A stretch of DNA of 64,000 bases. It comes from Sclerodactyla briareus (Eukaryota; Echinodermata; Holothuroidea; Dendrochirotida; Sclerodactylidae). Positions 24,111-36,531 of the stretch are shown here, piece by piece (position 1 is the first letter of the stretch; every line of letters starts with the position of its first letter). The notes under the pieces were generated by a model. It saw nothing but the letters and a program-made list of their open reading frames with translations, was not told where the DNA came from and searched no databases. The DNA lies in NCBI GenBank assembly GCA_026419785.1, contig JAODTK010003132.1, forward strand, positions 124,001-188,000, given 5' to 3'. The translations under genes and the position numbers were made by a program.

Positions 24111-25229
24111 GTTTGTAATATCACAATACCAAACTAGGTGATGGGTGTTGACTACATTTTTTTTCCAAAAGGGGTGACTTGTTCAGGTTACCAGAGGTAC
24201 ATGATGGTAAGGCTAAAATTATGAAATCTCTCAAATATGTCGATGCAATAAAATTAACGCTTTTATAGTGCAATCATGCGCAGCCATCATTCAAAACAAC
24301 CCCAGACTATTGCACGATGGCCGTCGATGTGCGCCCCCCTCCACTAAAAACAACTACATTTGGGTAAAAATGAGCCAAATCTAACTGAATCTAAGCAAAC
24401 TTTGATCCAGAAAATTGTTTAGTTCCCTCGACCCAATTCTGGGTCAATGCGGACCCAGAAGTTTTAAGAAGTTTTTTTTTCAAAAATTGTCGCGGGGGGG
24501 ATATCCAGTGTTCGCGCAGCAAATGCACGGCTTCTATGTTTTCTCACTGTTCTGTTTTTTGATTGTTGTATCATGTATAATCCTCCGTTGAACATGTTGA
24601 ATACGGCGCTGTTTGGCGCGGATGGGTCCGCGGAGATAAGTGAGTGGCCCACATGGCGGTACCGTTGTTACTTGTTAACATCCCTTAAGCCCCGCGATTT
24701 AGTGGGCCATCCCTCAGGGCATGGCTGGGATGATATTCGACAGGTACAATGTATACCACAGTGCGAGGGTACTACCACCAGGCAAGAAAGAATGTATTAT
24801 GTCTGCCCGGTAGCATTCAAGTGCCATAAAATAATTGACACCTGGAGACAGATAAAAATATATACGTTTGGGAACGAACGTCGAACAGTATAGATGATTT
24901 TCTCTGATTATAAATCAAAGGTCTCAGTTATCATACATGCATGGGATCTACTTGAATATTCGCGCCTGTGAGATATGTCCGTCTGCTGTCGTATGTATGT
25001 CTGGTCGGTTGTCTATTTATAGTTACGATTTGAGCTGCCTATATATCCTAATCTGACTGGGGTTAGGCTCAGATACAGGAACTCCCTTCAAAGCTGCACG
25101 GGTTTGGCGCCTACTTCTTTCCGTCACCGTCGACCTTATTTCCCATTGTCACGCATATAAATAAAAATGAGATATCAGGAATTCAGTTTTTCAAACACAA
25201 TGAAAAAATGACCACTAAAAAATTCCGGG
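24111..25229. other. Unrecognised DNA
   Basis: No gene was recognised. A GACCCAATTCTGGGTC hairpin-capable palindrome lies near 24430, within GGGTC-rich text that resembles 16960-17070. Confidence 0.4.
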
Positions 25230-25680
25230 GGGATATTTGAAAGCGATTCCTACCCTTGATTCTTCAAACTATCGACCTATTTCTGTGTTAATCTAAGATT
25301 CTCGAGAAACGCATTCAATGGTATACATTGACTTTAAGTTCTAGATGATAATAAGCTGATCGCTCACCACACTACGGTTGCAGAGAAAGTATTCATTGAG
25401 ACGGTTTCAAAGAAGAATAGAAGAAATATAATGATTGGAATAAATCTATATCGGCCAGGCTAACATCTTATAGGATCTTCTTCATTGACACCATAAAAGT
25501 CATTGATCTAGTAAGGCACTTTATAACCCTGTCCTGGATTATATTTTGCGGGCGTATAGAGACGCTCCATTGCATGTTTTAGGTAATATCTACCATAACT
25601 GATCGACTCTGATCGCTCGTTATTAGTGTATTGATCCTGAACACGTTACTGCCGGGGGTGCCACGATGGGTTCTATTTCA
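25230..25680 (+). pseudogene. Second LINE reverse transcriptase fragment, heavily decayed
   Basis: DSSNYRPISVL (25258-25290) is the conserved opening of the LINE RT fingers region. It is followed, across frameshifts, by KILEK (near 25297), a DDNKLIAHH segment (25345-25371), an IFFIDTIKVIDLVRHFITL segment matching motif A (normally FxDxxKAFDxVxH, 25474-25530) and GVPRW in place of GVPQG (near 25655). Motif C (xADD) was not found; the copy stops soon after the GVPQ box. Numerous stops and frameshifts mean it is inactive. Clade as for the other fragments: CR1/L2 type by motif style, not proven. Confidence 0.8.
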
Positions 25681-26922
25681 GTTTCTCTCTTCGGCTTGAG
25701 TAAAATGAAAGGAAATAAAATGGAAACGAAATTAGATTTAATCAAATTGAATTGAATAGATGAAACGGCTCAAGATAGGGTACCTCCCTTAGGCCTACAT
25801 AATTCGAATACCAGGCCATGTGAGTCGGAGAGGGTGAGAGAGATTGTGGTGGGGGGGGGGGGGGGAGGTGGGTCCCCCCGATGACCCCATCACCGGTGGC
25901 GGATGACAAGATCATAAACTGTCCGTTTCTATATGCCCTCATTTCTCCCACCTCTTGTTCGTACCAGGATCTCTGAGGAAAATGTGTTTTTGTAACAGGG
26001 GGGAAAACGGATCGAACCTGTCATAAAGAAAAGAAAAAACCCTTCCCCCCGTAATGGCCGGATCATAAGAATTCTAGAAACTGAAAATTGAAGTACAAAA
26101 AAGAGGACCATTTTTATCTCGCTGCATTTAGTTGCAATATTTAGCATTATTTCTGAACGTAATTTACGTACGATGAGATTGTCATTTCAGAAAAAAATTG
26201 CGTTGTGAATACTGGGTAAACTCCCTACCGGGCCTACGACTACCCCTCCCTTCCTCGGCATTCCACGCCTCAGAGACGTATGTGAACGAGACCTGGAGGA
26301 CACAAGCAGAGGATGTTAGGATGAGAGGGATCTTCACAGTTATGCGTCGGGGTTCGAGTGTTTCGACCAGATGTAGTCAAGGCTGCATTAATGTATTTTC
26401 GTGAAGGAATCGAATTACTGCTAGATGCATGCCCCGTACATTGTTGTATTGTGTGACTGATTATTACATTAATGTGGGCTCAAGTAAACAGAGCCTGACT
26501 GTAGGGTAAGTTGTTCCTATTCGGTGTGAAGTATGCGGTTTGGGTCATGGGGCCCATATGCCGTTTGTAGCGAAGCCCAGAGGATCCGAGGAGAACGTGA
26601 CGCCTCCTCAACCTGTCAACAAGCTCTCAGACTATATGTATTGGGCTGATATATTTATATTCCATAGATGCATGCGGATGTGTGTTGGTAATGGATGTAA
26701 AAATCGCTTGTGTTTGCAAGTGGAAGAGTATTTTTTTTAGAAGGGATGGAACTTGAAAACTTGATGATGATGAAACGAAAAACTTGAAACGTATGAGGAG
26801 GTAGAAGGGTCATAAATACCTAGCAATTCTCATCAAGGGACGTCAGTGGACATCGGACGTTGTCCACTCATGCACAGTGTTCGTTCCCTGTTATCGGGGA
26901 GATTTTTCGCCGCAACGACCAA
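25681..26922. other. Unrecognised DNA with a 15-base G run
   Basis: It contains G15 at 25851-25865. The short open frame at 26198-26404 has exon-like codon use near 26220-26330, but I see no convincing splice donor. Confidence 0.4.
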
Positions 26923-27318
26923 CTCGTCTCCATCTCAAGCAAGGTAGGGGTTAATCGGTATGAATGTAAACATCGGACTTTTGACGGAGAAGCGAATAAT
27001 TTCGAATGGCTGCATATTGTACTGAAAAACATGGAAATACATCAGCTCATGTACACGAACGTTGATTGGCTTTATGAGGAGATATTTCATAGAATCCATT
27101 TGCGAGATGATGCCACATCCATGCCGTATTATTGGTCACAAGCGGTTAATAAACTGCCTTACGCAGTGCTCGGTCCACTCCACTGTCCCAGTGGGACTAA
27201 TCTACATTTCAGCAAATCGAAATGAAGCATATTAGGGGATTCCACCGTAATGTTAGCGTGAATTTGGCATTTATGGAGTTGTGCCGCATCCCGCGATCCG
27301 CACTTATGGAATCTCACC
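26923..27318 (+). mobile_element. MITE family A, copy 1 (~395 bp)
   Basis: The right end reads CCGCATCCCGCGATCCGCAC then TTATGGAATCTCACC, followed by TTA. The left end is more decayed (CTCGTCTCCAT, then GGGGTTAATCGGTATG). The internal block GATTGGCTTTATGAGGAG plus TTTCATAGAATCCATTTGCG (27064-27108) recurs in copies 2 and 3. It carries no transposase and is a non-autonomous DNA transposon. Ends of GG-C-G-GA-TTCCAT type next to TTA would fit PIF/Harbinger elements (3 bp TWA target), but this assignment is inference. Confidence 0.75.
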
Positions 27319-27372
27319 TTAGATCTGAAAACCAATCGCAGCTCATTTAGACACCGTGAATCCGACATTTAA

Positions 27373-27794
27373 GGCGAGATCCATTAGTGCGGATGCGGGG
27401 TGCGGTATGATTTTGAAAATCGCAGTTATGCGAATACCGAACACTTTTTAACAGAAAAAAAAAATATGTAGGGTGATCTGAAATGACTAAAAATATGTAA
27501 AAACTCACAAAAATTGACATAAATTGGCTTATGAGGGAAGATATTCCATATAATCCGTTTGTGGGATGCGGTATTAATGCCGCGTTGGTACGCGTGGTAC
27601 GTTTGCTTACTCTGTGCTCGTTCCATTTTGTTCGAATGAATTATTGCCGCGATATTGCAAATTTCCGGTTTTTTGTTCTCGGCAACCAGAATACAGCTTT
27701 GTCGGGCACTTTCCACATTTATGATGTTACCGTGCAAACGGGCCTTATGTTTTTTACAAGCACCCCCGCATCCCGGCGTATATGGAATTTCGCC
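27373..27794 (+). mobile_element. MITE family A, copy 2 (~420 bp)
   Basis: The left end reads GGCGAGATCCATTAGTGCGG then ATGCGGGGTGCGG, next to TTAA. The right end reads CCGCATCCCGGCGTATATGG then AATTTCGCC. The ends are inverted repeats of each other. The internal block ATTGGCTTATGAGGGAAG then ATATTCCATATAATCCG (27524-27556) matches copy 1. A further end-like sequence (GCATCAGCACC then TATATAGAATCC) at 27836-27858 suggests a second, truncated terminus just outside. Confidence 0.8.
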
Positions 27795-27864
27795 CTCCTT
27801 ATAGTATCGTTGCGACATCTCGCATCCCACACCGCTGCATCAGCACCTATATAGAATCCTAGCC

Positions 27865-29200
27865 TGAGGGACTCGGCCTCGAGACCGAGAGCACAATCTC
27901 AGGTCTTGAGATTGGTCTGGACTACATACTGGTATAGCCTCCCTAGAACTGTTAACTGCAATTATACGAGGTCACTCGGATTTTACGACTATATGCTGAT
28001 TGGTTTTTTGTAATTGAATAGAACTAATTGTACTCATATATAGGATTGGGGGAATATGGTAGGGTCACTAACCCTAATAACCTATATACCCATTCCTATT
28101 TTTCTCTTAGAAAGGTAACCTACTTCATCACCATACAGCCATAATGAAATCCAACTGCCAATTGGCACATATGTAGATCGATATGACGTATTTAAAAATA
28201 TAATCATAAATAGCAAAACGCGGTTATTGAAATAGAAGAGAATGCTCCAAATAGGGAATAGGTGGGGGTGACGTCATGCCCATGGGGAGGTCGATTCGCG
28301 GGGACTGCTAGGACGCCCTTCTGTATGTGTTTGCAAGGCGGTCAACCCGTCCGCCCCTTCCCGCCCATTCCTTTTGTGCTTGTCTGGGTTACTTAGTACA
28401 TGACGGGAGAGATCATTTGAGAGCGAATTACTATCTAATACTCCCCACGGTGTTTAGCAGCGATGCGGTAGTGCGTCCTACGGACACCCACACACTTGCA
28501 CATCGGTTTGGCACCGGTTGACCGATCAAGCGCCGAGAAGGCAATGATATTTGCCGGTATACTTATGACTGGAGAGAACCATGCTTCTCGCTTGCAGTTA
28601 TAGCTTATGATCGTCACCCACCCAGAACGCCATAGGGCCCGATAGGGAGCAATGTGCGTTAGTAGTTTATAGTTTGTCAGCTCATTGCAGACATGTAAAA
28701 TCCCCAAAATTTTATCGCATACAGACATAGGCAATCAAAATTCACATTTCACAGCGGGCAGACAGGTGCCACTTGTATCAGAGCTCACTAGGGCAACTCC
28801 CAAAATTCAGGATATAATTCTCGATTGTGGGTGTATTGCTACTAATCCGAGTTGCGTTAGTAACCCTACATGGACGGTGAGAAAAATACAGTCTTTCACA
28901 AGTCCACAAAGGAGGGCGATGATGATGTCACCAGGAGTCAGCGGAGCGACCATATTTAATCACAAACTAGTCCCTGTGACATGAATTCACACGCAGCCTC
29001 TATGTTATTTACTGTTATATGCCCGGGCCACTATCCCGAATGGAGCATGTCACCACTGAACAAAATTATACAATACCATCTGTGATATATATCGACTACG
29101 TCCCCACACCGGAAACACCCCCGTTGTTCTAACAAGATCAGAAAGGTTAGTGATTCCTTGTCATATTTGTATCGATATTAGAATTCCGTTTGAAGTTGTC
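27865..29200. other. Unrecognised DNA
   Basis: No gene or repeat family was recognised. The open frames at 28327-28984 have no recognisable domain. Confidence 0.4.
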
Positions 29201-29900
29201 CTTGTCAGATTTGGACTATGGGCTACGATATTTATATTCCATTGTCCTCCGGGGTCATAAAAGGTCACGAATCATAGGGGTAGGAAACTAAATTTTTGTT
29301 GCCATTACATGTAAACCGAATGTCTGCCGAGTTGGCCTGCATCTATGTGACCTTTGATACAACTTGACCTCCGGGGATTTTACCAGTTTGTTGGAGGCCG
29401 AAGATGCATTTCGTGGCCATTTTCGGATCAAAGGTACCTTCTGATCGAAATAGATAGTTCATGATTTACAATGTGCCTTAGTGACCTTTATGTGCGAAAA
29501 CTTTCGTAAAAGTCAATGTTCCTAGCTTCAGAATTTACAGAATGCACAGTGCTCGTAGGACTAGGTGCATATCTCATCGAAACATTTTTTTGTTTTTTTT
29601 TAAACTGTAATTGTCACAAAGGTCATTTCCGGTCAATTATGGACAAGAACGAATATTTTTGGTAATAACTTACATGGACAGTGCTTGGCATCGTTGAAAG
29701 TTTTAGACAGGGGTGTATATCGTGGAGGTTAACCTTTTTCATAAACTGGTCATGTCATTTCAAGGTATCGAAGGTCAACCAATCCAAATGTCCGCCAAGC
29801 TCGGGAAGACTGGCGCATGGGATCCACTTGTACTGTTGGACCCGACTGTGTGACCTTCTTGGACCCCAATTGGACTCCAGTGTCGAATTGAATGTTCATG
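29201..29900 (+). repeat. GGTCA-rich region, probable decayed tandem repeat
   Basis: GGTCA and TGACC motifs recur (for example GGTCATAAAAGGTCACGA, GTGACCTTTGATACAACTTG, CAAAGGTCATTTCCGGTCAA). GTCTGCCGAGTTGG near 29325 resembles GTCCGCCAAGCTCGG near 29790, each followed by a TGACCT motif. Unit borders could not be set. Confidence 0.4.
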
Positions 29901-30252
29901 CCATTTAAAATGCAAACTGCATGAATCTGTGTGGGGGGGGCATGAATTGCATTATTTTATAGGGAGGGGGATTGCTCTTCATGAGGGCCGTCCTTCTCAT
30001 GGGTCTGACATCAGGCCCCCTCCCAAGGAGAATCTCTCGATATGTCACCGAGTACCCCCTGAATGTGGAAACCTGTTCGAACTTGTCGCTGAATTTAATG
30101 TAGCTGCCACTCACACACAAAAAAAAAGAAACAGCACAAGTGGACAATAATTCTCAGAAATTATATACGTTTAGGCCTAAACTGTTCACATTATCGTCAA
30201 TTTCTTGAGGCTACACAGTCACGCACGTCTGTTACGTGACTGCTATACCCTC

Positions 30253-30533
30253 TGACACTGTTCGGAAAATGATGCGGGTTTAAACAGCTCCGGCGGGGTG
30301 GTATAATGTGGCACGCTGGCTACCGATTCTCCATTGCTTACGCAGGGGCGCGGTTTGCGTTTCCACAGCGTTATACTTTCTCCCTCTGTGTGCGGGTTTG
30401 AAGGTAGCAGCCGTAGATAGCTTCAAGCACCCGTGGGTTCTACACCCGTCAGTGTAATTTTGCCTGGGGATCGTTTCCCGGCGATCGGGGCCCGACCGTG
30501 TTGAGTAAACATGAATCCTATGGGCCGTTATGG
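30253..30533 (+). repeat. Dispersed ~300 bp repeat, copy 2
   Basis: It matches 18910-19213 in the same orientation, sharing GTAGCAGCCGTAGATAGCTT, ACCCGTCAG, CTGGGGATCGTTT and GTGTTGAGTAAACATG in order. Differences are spread evenly and include many one-base indels. Confidence 0.85.
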
Positions 30534-30782
30534 AGACGATGGGCGGTCGATGGAGCCACTATCGGCGAGCGATCCACGACCCGAAACGAGACCTTAATTT
30601 CTCATTCTCACCAGTACATGACATGTTAAAATTGTAGTTGTCGGAATTTCCAGTGAGCGCATCTACTCATTCGGTTGCGGGTTCGACAGCAGAAAATCCA
30701 CAGGAAGGGGCCTGGGCGGGATAGATTAAATTCACACTTTGGCATACGTCCAAGGCCGTACGCAAATATCCGACACCGACCG

Positions 30783-30890
30783 CGTGTGTCCGCATGTGTG
30801 CGTGTAATGTCCGTGTGTGTGTGTGAGGGTGTGGTTTGTGTGTGCGTGTGTGTTGTGTGTGTATGTGTGTGGTGTGTGTGTGTATGTGTT
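30783..30890. repeat. GT-rich microsatellite
   Basis: About 108 bp of GT dinucleotides with GC, GA and AT interruptions. Poly Cys-Val reading frames across it are artefacts. Confidence 0.95.
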
Positions 30891-31259
30891 AGTTATACGT
30901 TCCGTTTACTGTTTCCATAAAATTCCGGACCAGTAGTAAGGCCCTATCCATTTTGTCTATGACGCGTTACACAGGCAGCTCCCCCAATATTCCTAGTTTT
31001 TTTCTCCAGCCTATCGATCTAGTTTCGAGCGAATTACTTTGTTGCACGCGCGAGGAAAAATACAGAAGTAATTTCACTGATAAATATTATAACGTATTAG
31101 TATTATCACAATTGTTTCGTGGGATAGGGGGCCCGAGGATTCACACATGGGCGTGAGTGTAAGTAAGTGGGCGAAGTGACTGGTAAATACAGAGAACAGA
31201 AGGCGAGGAAGGTTCAGCACTGGCAACCTAACGAAACGCTCACGAGCTGCAGCCAAACC

Positions 31260-31326
31260 CGAGATGTCGATTCTTTCTGATCACTGCGCTCCTTTAATTG
31301 GGTTAGTGATCAAGAATCGACACTCG
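31260..31326. other. 67-nt near-perfect hairpin (inverted repeat)
   Basis: The left arm CGAG-A-TGTCGATTCT-TTC-TGATCACT pairs with the right arm AGTGATCA-AGAATCGACA-CTCG. This gives 22 base pairs with a one-base and a three-base bulge on the left arm. The loop is 19 nt (31286-31304). Size and geometry could suit a small-RNA precursor, a transposon terminus or a cruciform; the sequence alone does not decide. No flanking repeat family was recognised. Confidence 0.8.
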
Positions 31327-34300
31327 TTTTCTCACTAGTGGCGTTTAGGCAGTCACTGTATCGCAATGGCTCTTGAGGTGATACTTTACACCGCATGGTT
31401 GCAACCCTCTATCCGGAATGTATGACAGGCTGTGAAGGGGGGGGAGACCCCTATTGTTTGAAATTTGAAATTAGGAGCAAAGGAAGCAGGAGAATAACCG
31501 ATGTACCAGTATATAGTAAAAAAAATTGCCTGCGCCGTGGCTAGTGGACATGGCACAGAGCTCAAACCTTCCATTTTTTTTTTTCCATTTGATTGACGAG
31601 TTCTTTTGTCTCGTGGTTTATCAGACGAGTTTATATTGACTTGATCATTGTAACGATCCGTACCGTATCGAATCTAGGAAACGAACGATTCTGTTTTCTT
31701 CCTTTTCCGCCATTTTGAAACCAAGCGACAATGCTCTTCATTTTTTGGGCCGAAGTGTAATGTCAAATATGCAAATTGAAAAAAAGTAAATTTGAAAAAC
31801 GTTTGAAAGACCTCGCATTCCTTTTGACACTAAATCCTGAATCCTCATGCGAGTCATTATTGACTAACAATCATCATGATTAACATTTAATTTTCTTGTT
31901 TACGCTAATATTGCCGAAATCATGACCCATGGTTGACCTTTGATTTAAAAAATTCATGAGCTCCTTGTAAGTATAAATGATAATGATGTCCGAATTCACG
32001 TTACCCTTCTACCTCAAATAATTCATGAACACTAGGTCAATTATTGGGTCAATTAACAAGACGAACCATCCATCATCTTCTTTGTCAATTTCTAGGATAA
32101 GCGGCGTCTCGTTGTGAAGTGAAAAAATCATCCCCCCGTTCTCGTGATGACATTGCATAAATTTATCTGATCTGATTAACCCGACTATGTTATATACAAC
32201 GAGCGATCAACCCAAACCACCCTCCCCCCCCTTACTTCTTTATAGTAACGGAACCCCTCATATCGTTGTTTTAGCATGCACTGGAGCAGAGATACTTGCC
32301 TAAACAAACTGAACTCCGCGAAGTTTTGTAATAATCCCCTTCATGAAACTGCAACCCCAGCTGATAATTTCTTATTAATTCTACTATAGAATAATCATTT
32401 CGGATTGTTATGTAAATGTGATAAATCAATAATAACTAAATAAATAAAATTCTACACGTAAGAGATGTTCAAGTGGTTTTTCAATTTTTTAATTTCATTC
32501 TTTTATTCATTTATTCATTTAACACCTGAACATCTACTGTAGACTTTTCGCATCTATTCAAATACCAAATAAATTATCGCTCCGTTAGTACTCACGCGAA
32601 AATGTGTATCGAAATGTGAAATGAATAGGACAGTTGCGATTCCAAGTTCATTTCCCAGTGCCATCTCATTTGACTTCCAAACCACGAGAGATGGTCTTTT
32701 GGTCGGATCTTGTTAGGGATAGGTGATATTTCAGACGCATCGATATCACCATACCAAGTGACCAGATTCTTGGGCGTATGAGGCCAAGCCAAACAGACCA
32801 CGACACTGCATTACAACATTGCACTGGGGCCTGGCATATACGCACAGAACAGTGGGTCAATCCCGGATAGGGGGGGGGGGGTGAGGGGGGGGGGGGTGGA
32901 GGGGATCTCCTGATTGCCTCGTCGGTGAACCAAGTCCCGCTTCATGGATTCGAAATAACAGCCTGGACCGCCCTAGTCCATATCCCAGTAAGGAATTGAA
33001 CGCGTATTAACAACATAGGGAATGCCCGTTGGTGGACGTGGGTTATATATTAATTGCACGTCGTAACTTTCAGAACCCAATATCGATTTCCATGTCTCTA
33101 CCGGCTTCTCACGTGTTGTAACAGTTACACCTCCGTCTGGCCTTGTCACCCGATTATTCAACGGCTCATTTGCTATTCTAGTAAAAGGTGTGCCCTTAAT
33201 GCATGCCGTCCATGGCCAATCACGTTGCTGGATGTCGAATTAGTGGGCGTGTCCTCTCGCAGCCTATCACTCATGGTATTCTGTCCTGAGCAGTTATCAG
33301 GTATCACCCCGCAGTGGGCCTTTTCGCCCGCAGGAAACTGGCTCGGATGCTGACGGCGGCGATTTATTTTTTTTTTTTATAAAATCACAGCTGCTCCGTA
33401 TCACGCAGTGGCCGACCCGGTAATAAATACCGCAAGCCAAGAATGTTGTTGTTATCGGCCGTATTCACCCCCGGCCATATAAATCCGCAAAACATGGAGC
33501 AGTGAATAAACCATAAAACAAGAGGAGGACTAGAATGGAATGAAATGGAAGTGGGGGGGGGGGGGGAGAGGAAGCTATTCCCGAAGGAGACTGCAAGCAA
33601 TCGAAGTGAGCAAGCCTGGATCGTAAATTGAGCTGCCCGGTGTCGATTCGCTATTGTGGGCCATGCATAGTGAGTATATCATTACTATGGCGTCTGTGCA
33701 TGTGTTGGTCGCCGTGCGCTGCGTAGAGCATTTATGATTTTACCGACAAAGGGGAGTTACCGTCTGTAAGGCTTAATATTTGACATCATCGCTTTAAATT
33801 ATGAAAGATTTATGGCTGGTGCGTGGCTGGCCTAATATTGTAGGGTAGCATAATCAGGTTATATTATTAGTAACAGAACATTATACTGGCATTTGTGCTA
33901 TGCCTTAACGGTACAAGCAATCGCCATTAGTCGTCTTTGATAGGTTATACAGACCGGACCATATATCGCGGCCACTTTTACCACGCAGGGAGGAAGGGGG
34001 GGGGGGGGGAGTTTGAATAAGTCCAGTCCCCAAGTTAACGAATTACCAAACTGTTATTGCTGAATCGGTCCGAACCGTCAGGTACAATGACCACTATATC
34101 AGGTTTCAATGCTTTCTTAGGGGAGAATCAGTTGGCAGGCGCGATGATTTTCCGTGTGGAAATTGTAAAGTGGAGATGGACGCACCCCCCCCCCCCCTCC
34201 GCGAGGCCACTGATTTCCACTCCCTCTTAACTTATAGGAAATTCTCACATGAAGGAACTGTTCCTCGTGTAGCTATCGCATGTGGCCCAGAAAACATCTG

Positions 34301-35189
34301 GGCGGATGCTGGTTTAACTGACCGATATGGTATACATTACACGTTCCTTTCACGGAATGTAAAGTACGTTCGGCAACCCCCGCCTGTCCCAGTTCATGTT
34401 CCTTTCATAACACATCTCCGACCAGCGCCCTAGGAGCAGTACAAATGTTTGTTTTGATTCCACGGGGGCCCGCGGGGCGGGTAGAGCAGGCGACTGATGA
34501 TGCTAGCCACCCACTGACTCGGAGGCTTCAGTATTTTATTGAAGATCGTGTTTCGGCAACGTCGCTGATACAGTCATGGATACGGGGTGGTGATGTGCGA
34601 TTGTGGCTGTTGCGTTGAAGGATGGTTAAAGGGCATTGGTGCCATCGAATAGTAATTCCTCACGAAAGCATAATTACCTCTGCTAGATCGGGGTGATAGA
34701 TTGCTTGGAAGTGTAAAGGACAGCTAACTGGCAGAATTATTAGGGGCATGGCCCGACCGCCCCCCCCCCCCAAAAAAAAATATTATTACTTTGTGAGAAG
34801 CGAAACGTTAATTCCCAATTTCTTATATATGGGGCCCTAGGTACCCTAACAATATTTGCTAATAATAGAATAGAATAGAAATTAACGCAAAACAACACGT
34901 GAATCCGCGAAGCCATCGATCAACACGCATGCTACATTGTCCAAACCCCGATATGGCCTGAACTACTCGAATTCTGCTTACTCGCGCTGAACTGCCGAAC
35001 AACTAACCTCCACTCACCGCCTCCGACATAGGCGCGCGAGGACCTCCACGCAGAGCAAGCCGAGATATGCCGACTGGCAGACTGGCAGTCATGCAGAAGA
35101 TACATCAATGACAGCTCCCATCAAAAATCACGATTCAGAACCCAGGCGACATATATTGACACAGTTGTAATATGAATTTACGACTTCAT
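31327..35189. other. Unrecognised DNA with several long G/C runs
   Basis: No gene was recognised. It contains paired G runs at 32870-32896 (11 and 12 Gs separated by TGA), G14 at 33553-33566, a G run near 33998, C runs near 34187 and 34761, and AT-rich text at 32350-32560. A tRNA-like GGTAGAGC at 34478 lacks the rest of a tRNA. Confidence 0.45.
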
Positions 35190-36430
35190 TCATGACATCG
35201 TCCTACCAGGCTTCCTACCCCGCCGCCTATTCCAGCTACCCGGTGACATCTCCAGGAAAACAGGCTGAACTCCGCATGAAACGACGCACACAAAACAACG
35301 CCATTAAAGTCCAGTTCAACACATTAAACCGTGAGATTGGAGAAGGGATCAAACTCAGACGTCAAAAAGAACACGAGAAATAGGGCATGCCATCTATCCC
35401 TCCGTGCAGACCCGAAGGAATTCCGGAAGAAAAGGAAGGTCAAAATATGCATCTCAAAACATACAGCAAACTCCATTAATCATCTATCCTATACGACGGT
35501 TAACAGACAACAAGAGAGTGGACCTCTCCGGAAACTTTTTTCGCTACGGTTTACCACATCCAGTGGACAAGCCATCCTACAACAAGAACACCCACCTACA
35601 GACCTATAGACTTGCGCACTACATTCGACGCGGATACGCAGATATCTATACAAACCAACACAACATATCGACCTCGACGCAGACAACGGTCATTGAATCA
35701 CCATTGCACCAGCTGATATTGTCAGCATTCGGAAAAACTCAACCGCGGCTGAGACGGAATACAGTCCATCCACCCCAGCTCAAACAATGGGTCCGGCTTC
35801 GCTCACGCGATCAGCCTCTTCTACACAGCTTCACTACAGTACATACATGCCTATACCATCTGGAATACCTTAGCCGAAGAAAGACCACAAGCGCCCCAAC
35901 AATATACATACCCCGTCTGCCAACTCCATATACCTCGACAAGTACCTGGGAAAACTTATCGCCACAAGCATGGAAAACCTAATGTCATACCTTGAACATT
36001 ACACAACAACATCCTACCAGACAGCCAAATTAGGAATTCCGTAAAGGCATAGGCACATCAGAGACCAATTATTCAAGTTAATTAAAAACACCGCAACACA
36101 CAGAAACCAGGGATGTGCTACTTTATCATTTCCCTGCAGAGACAGAGGTCATGCACCATACTTCCGCTGCTTCCGTCGACGCTTGACGACCATCTACTCG
36201 AGATGAGGAAATTAAGAATTTCGGCCAAACTCACAAAGGATGAGTCAGCTACCTCACAAATCGGTCTACGAATGATCAACGACACTTTCTAGCAGCCACT
36301 TAACACCGCTGACGGTACACTACAGGAAGCCTCACGAGCCCCACCCTCTTCATATACTCTATCGTCGCCGCGACACCCCAGAGCCTACCGCCTGATTTGT
36401 ATGACATCTCGCAGAAAAATGAAAGATCCC
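35190..36430 (+). pseudogene. Third LINE ORF2 fragment: endonuclease-RT linker through RT palm, decayed
   Basis: Frame-shifted translation follows the order of a Jockey-like ORF2. A basic linker reads KRRTQNN then FNTLNREIGEGIKLRRQKEH (35307-35380), followed by DPKEFRKKRK (near 35409), a TDNKRVDLSGNFF segment (35501-35540; normally xDNxxKADLFxxFF), PADIVS-IRKN (35712-35741), an ISLFYTASLQ--H--TIWNT segment (35812-35865), a PIAKTLE-type segment (near 35955), and LTSPTLFIYS (36332-36360; normally GVLSPTLFNIY). A collapsed YADD-like LYDI lies near 36398. The coding strand is A/C-rich, unlike the 22.2 and 25.2 kb fragments, so it is a different LINE lineage. It is inactive, with stops and frameshifts throughout. 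Confidence 0.65.
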
Positions 36431-36531
36431 ACATGGACACAATTTCAAATTGCTATGTACTTTACCAGTCCATTGCTTACTTCCAAGCAATCAATCGGCG
36501 ATGTTGTTCGCCTTACGCCCCGTGTAACTAC

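Noticed and set aside
28061-28090. Telomere-like CACTAACCCTAATAACC
   Set aside because: Less than two hexamers, not tandem.
34470-34545. tRNA-like GGGTAGAGCAGGCGACTGAT
   Set aside because: Only an A-box-like word is present; no B box or acceptor stem was found.
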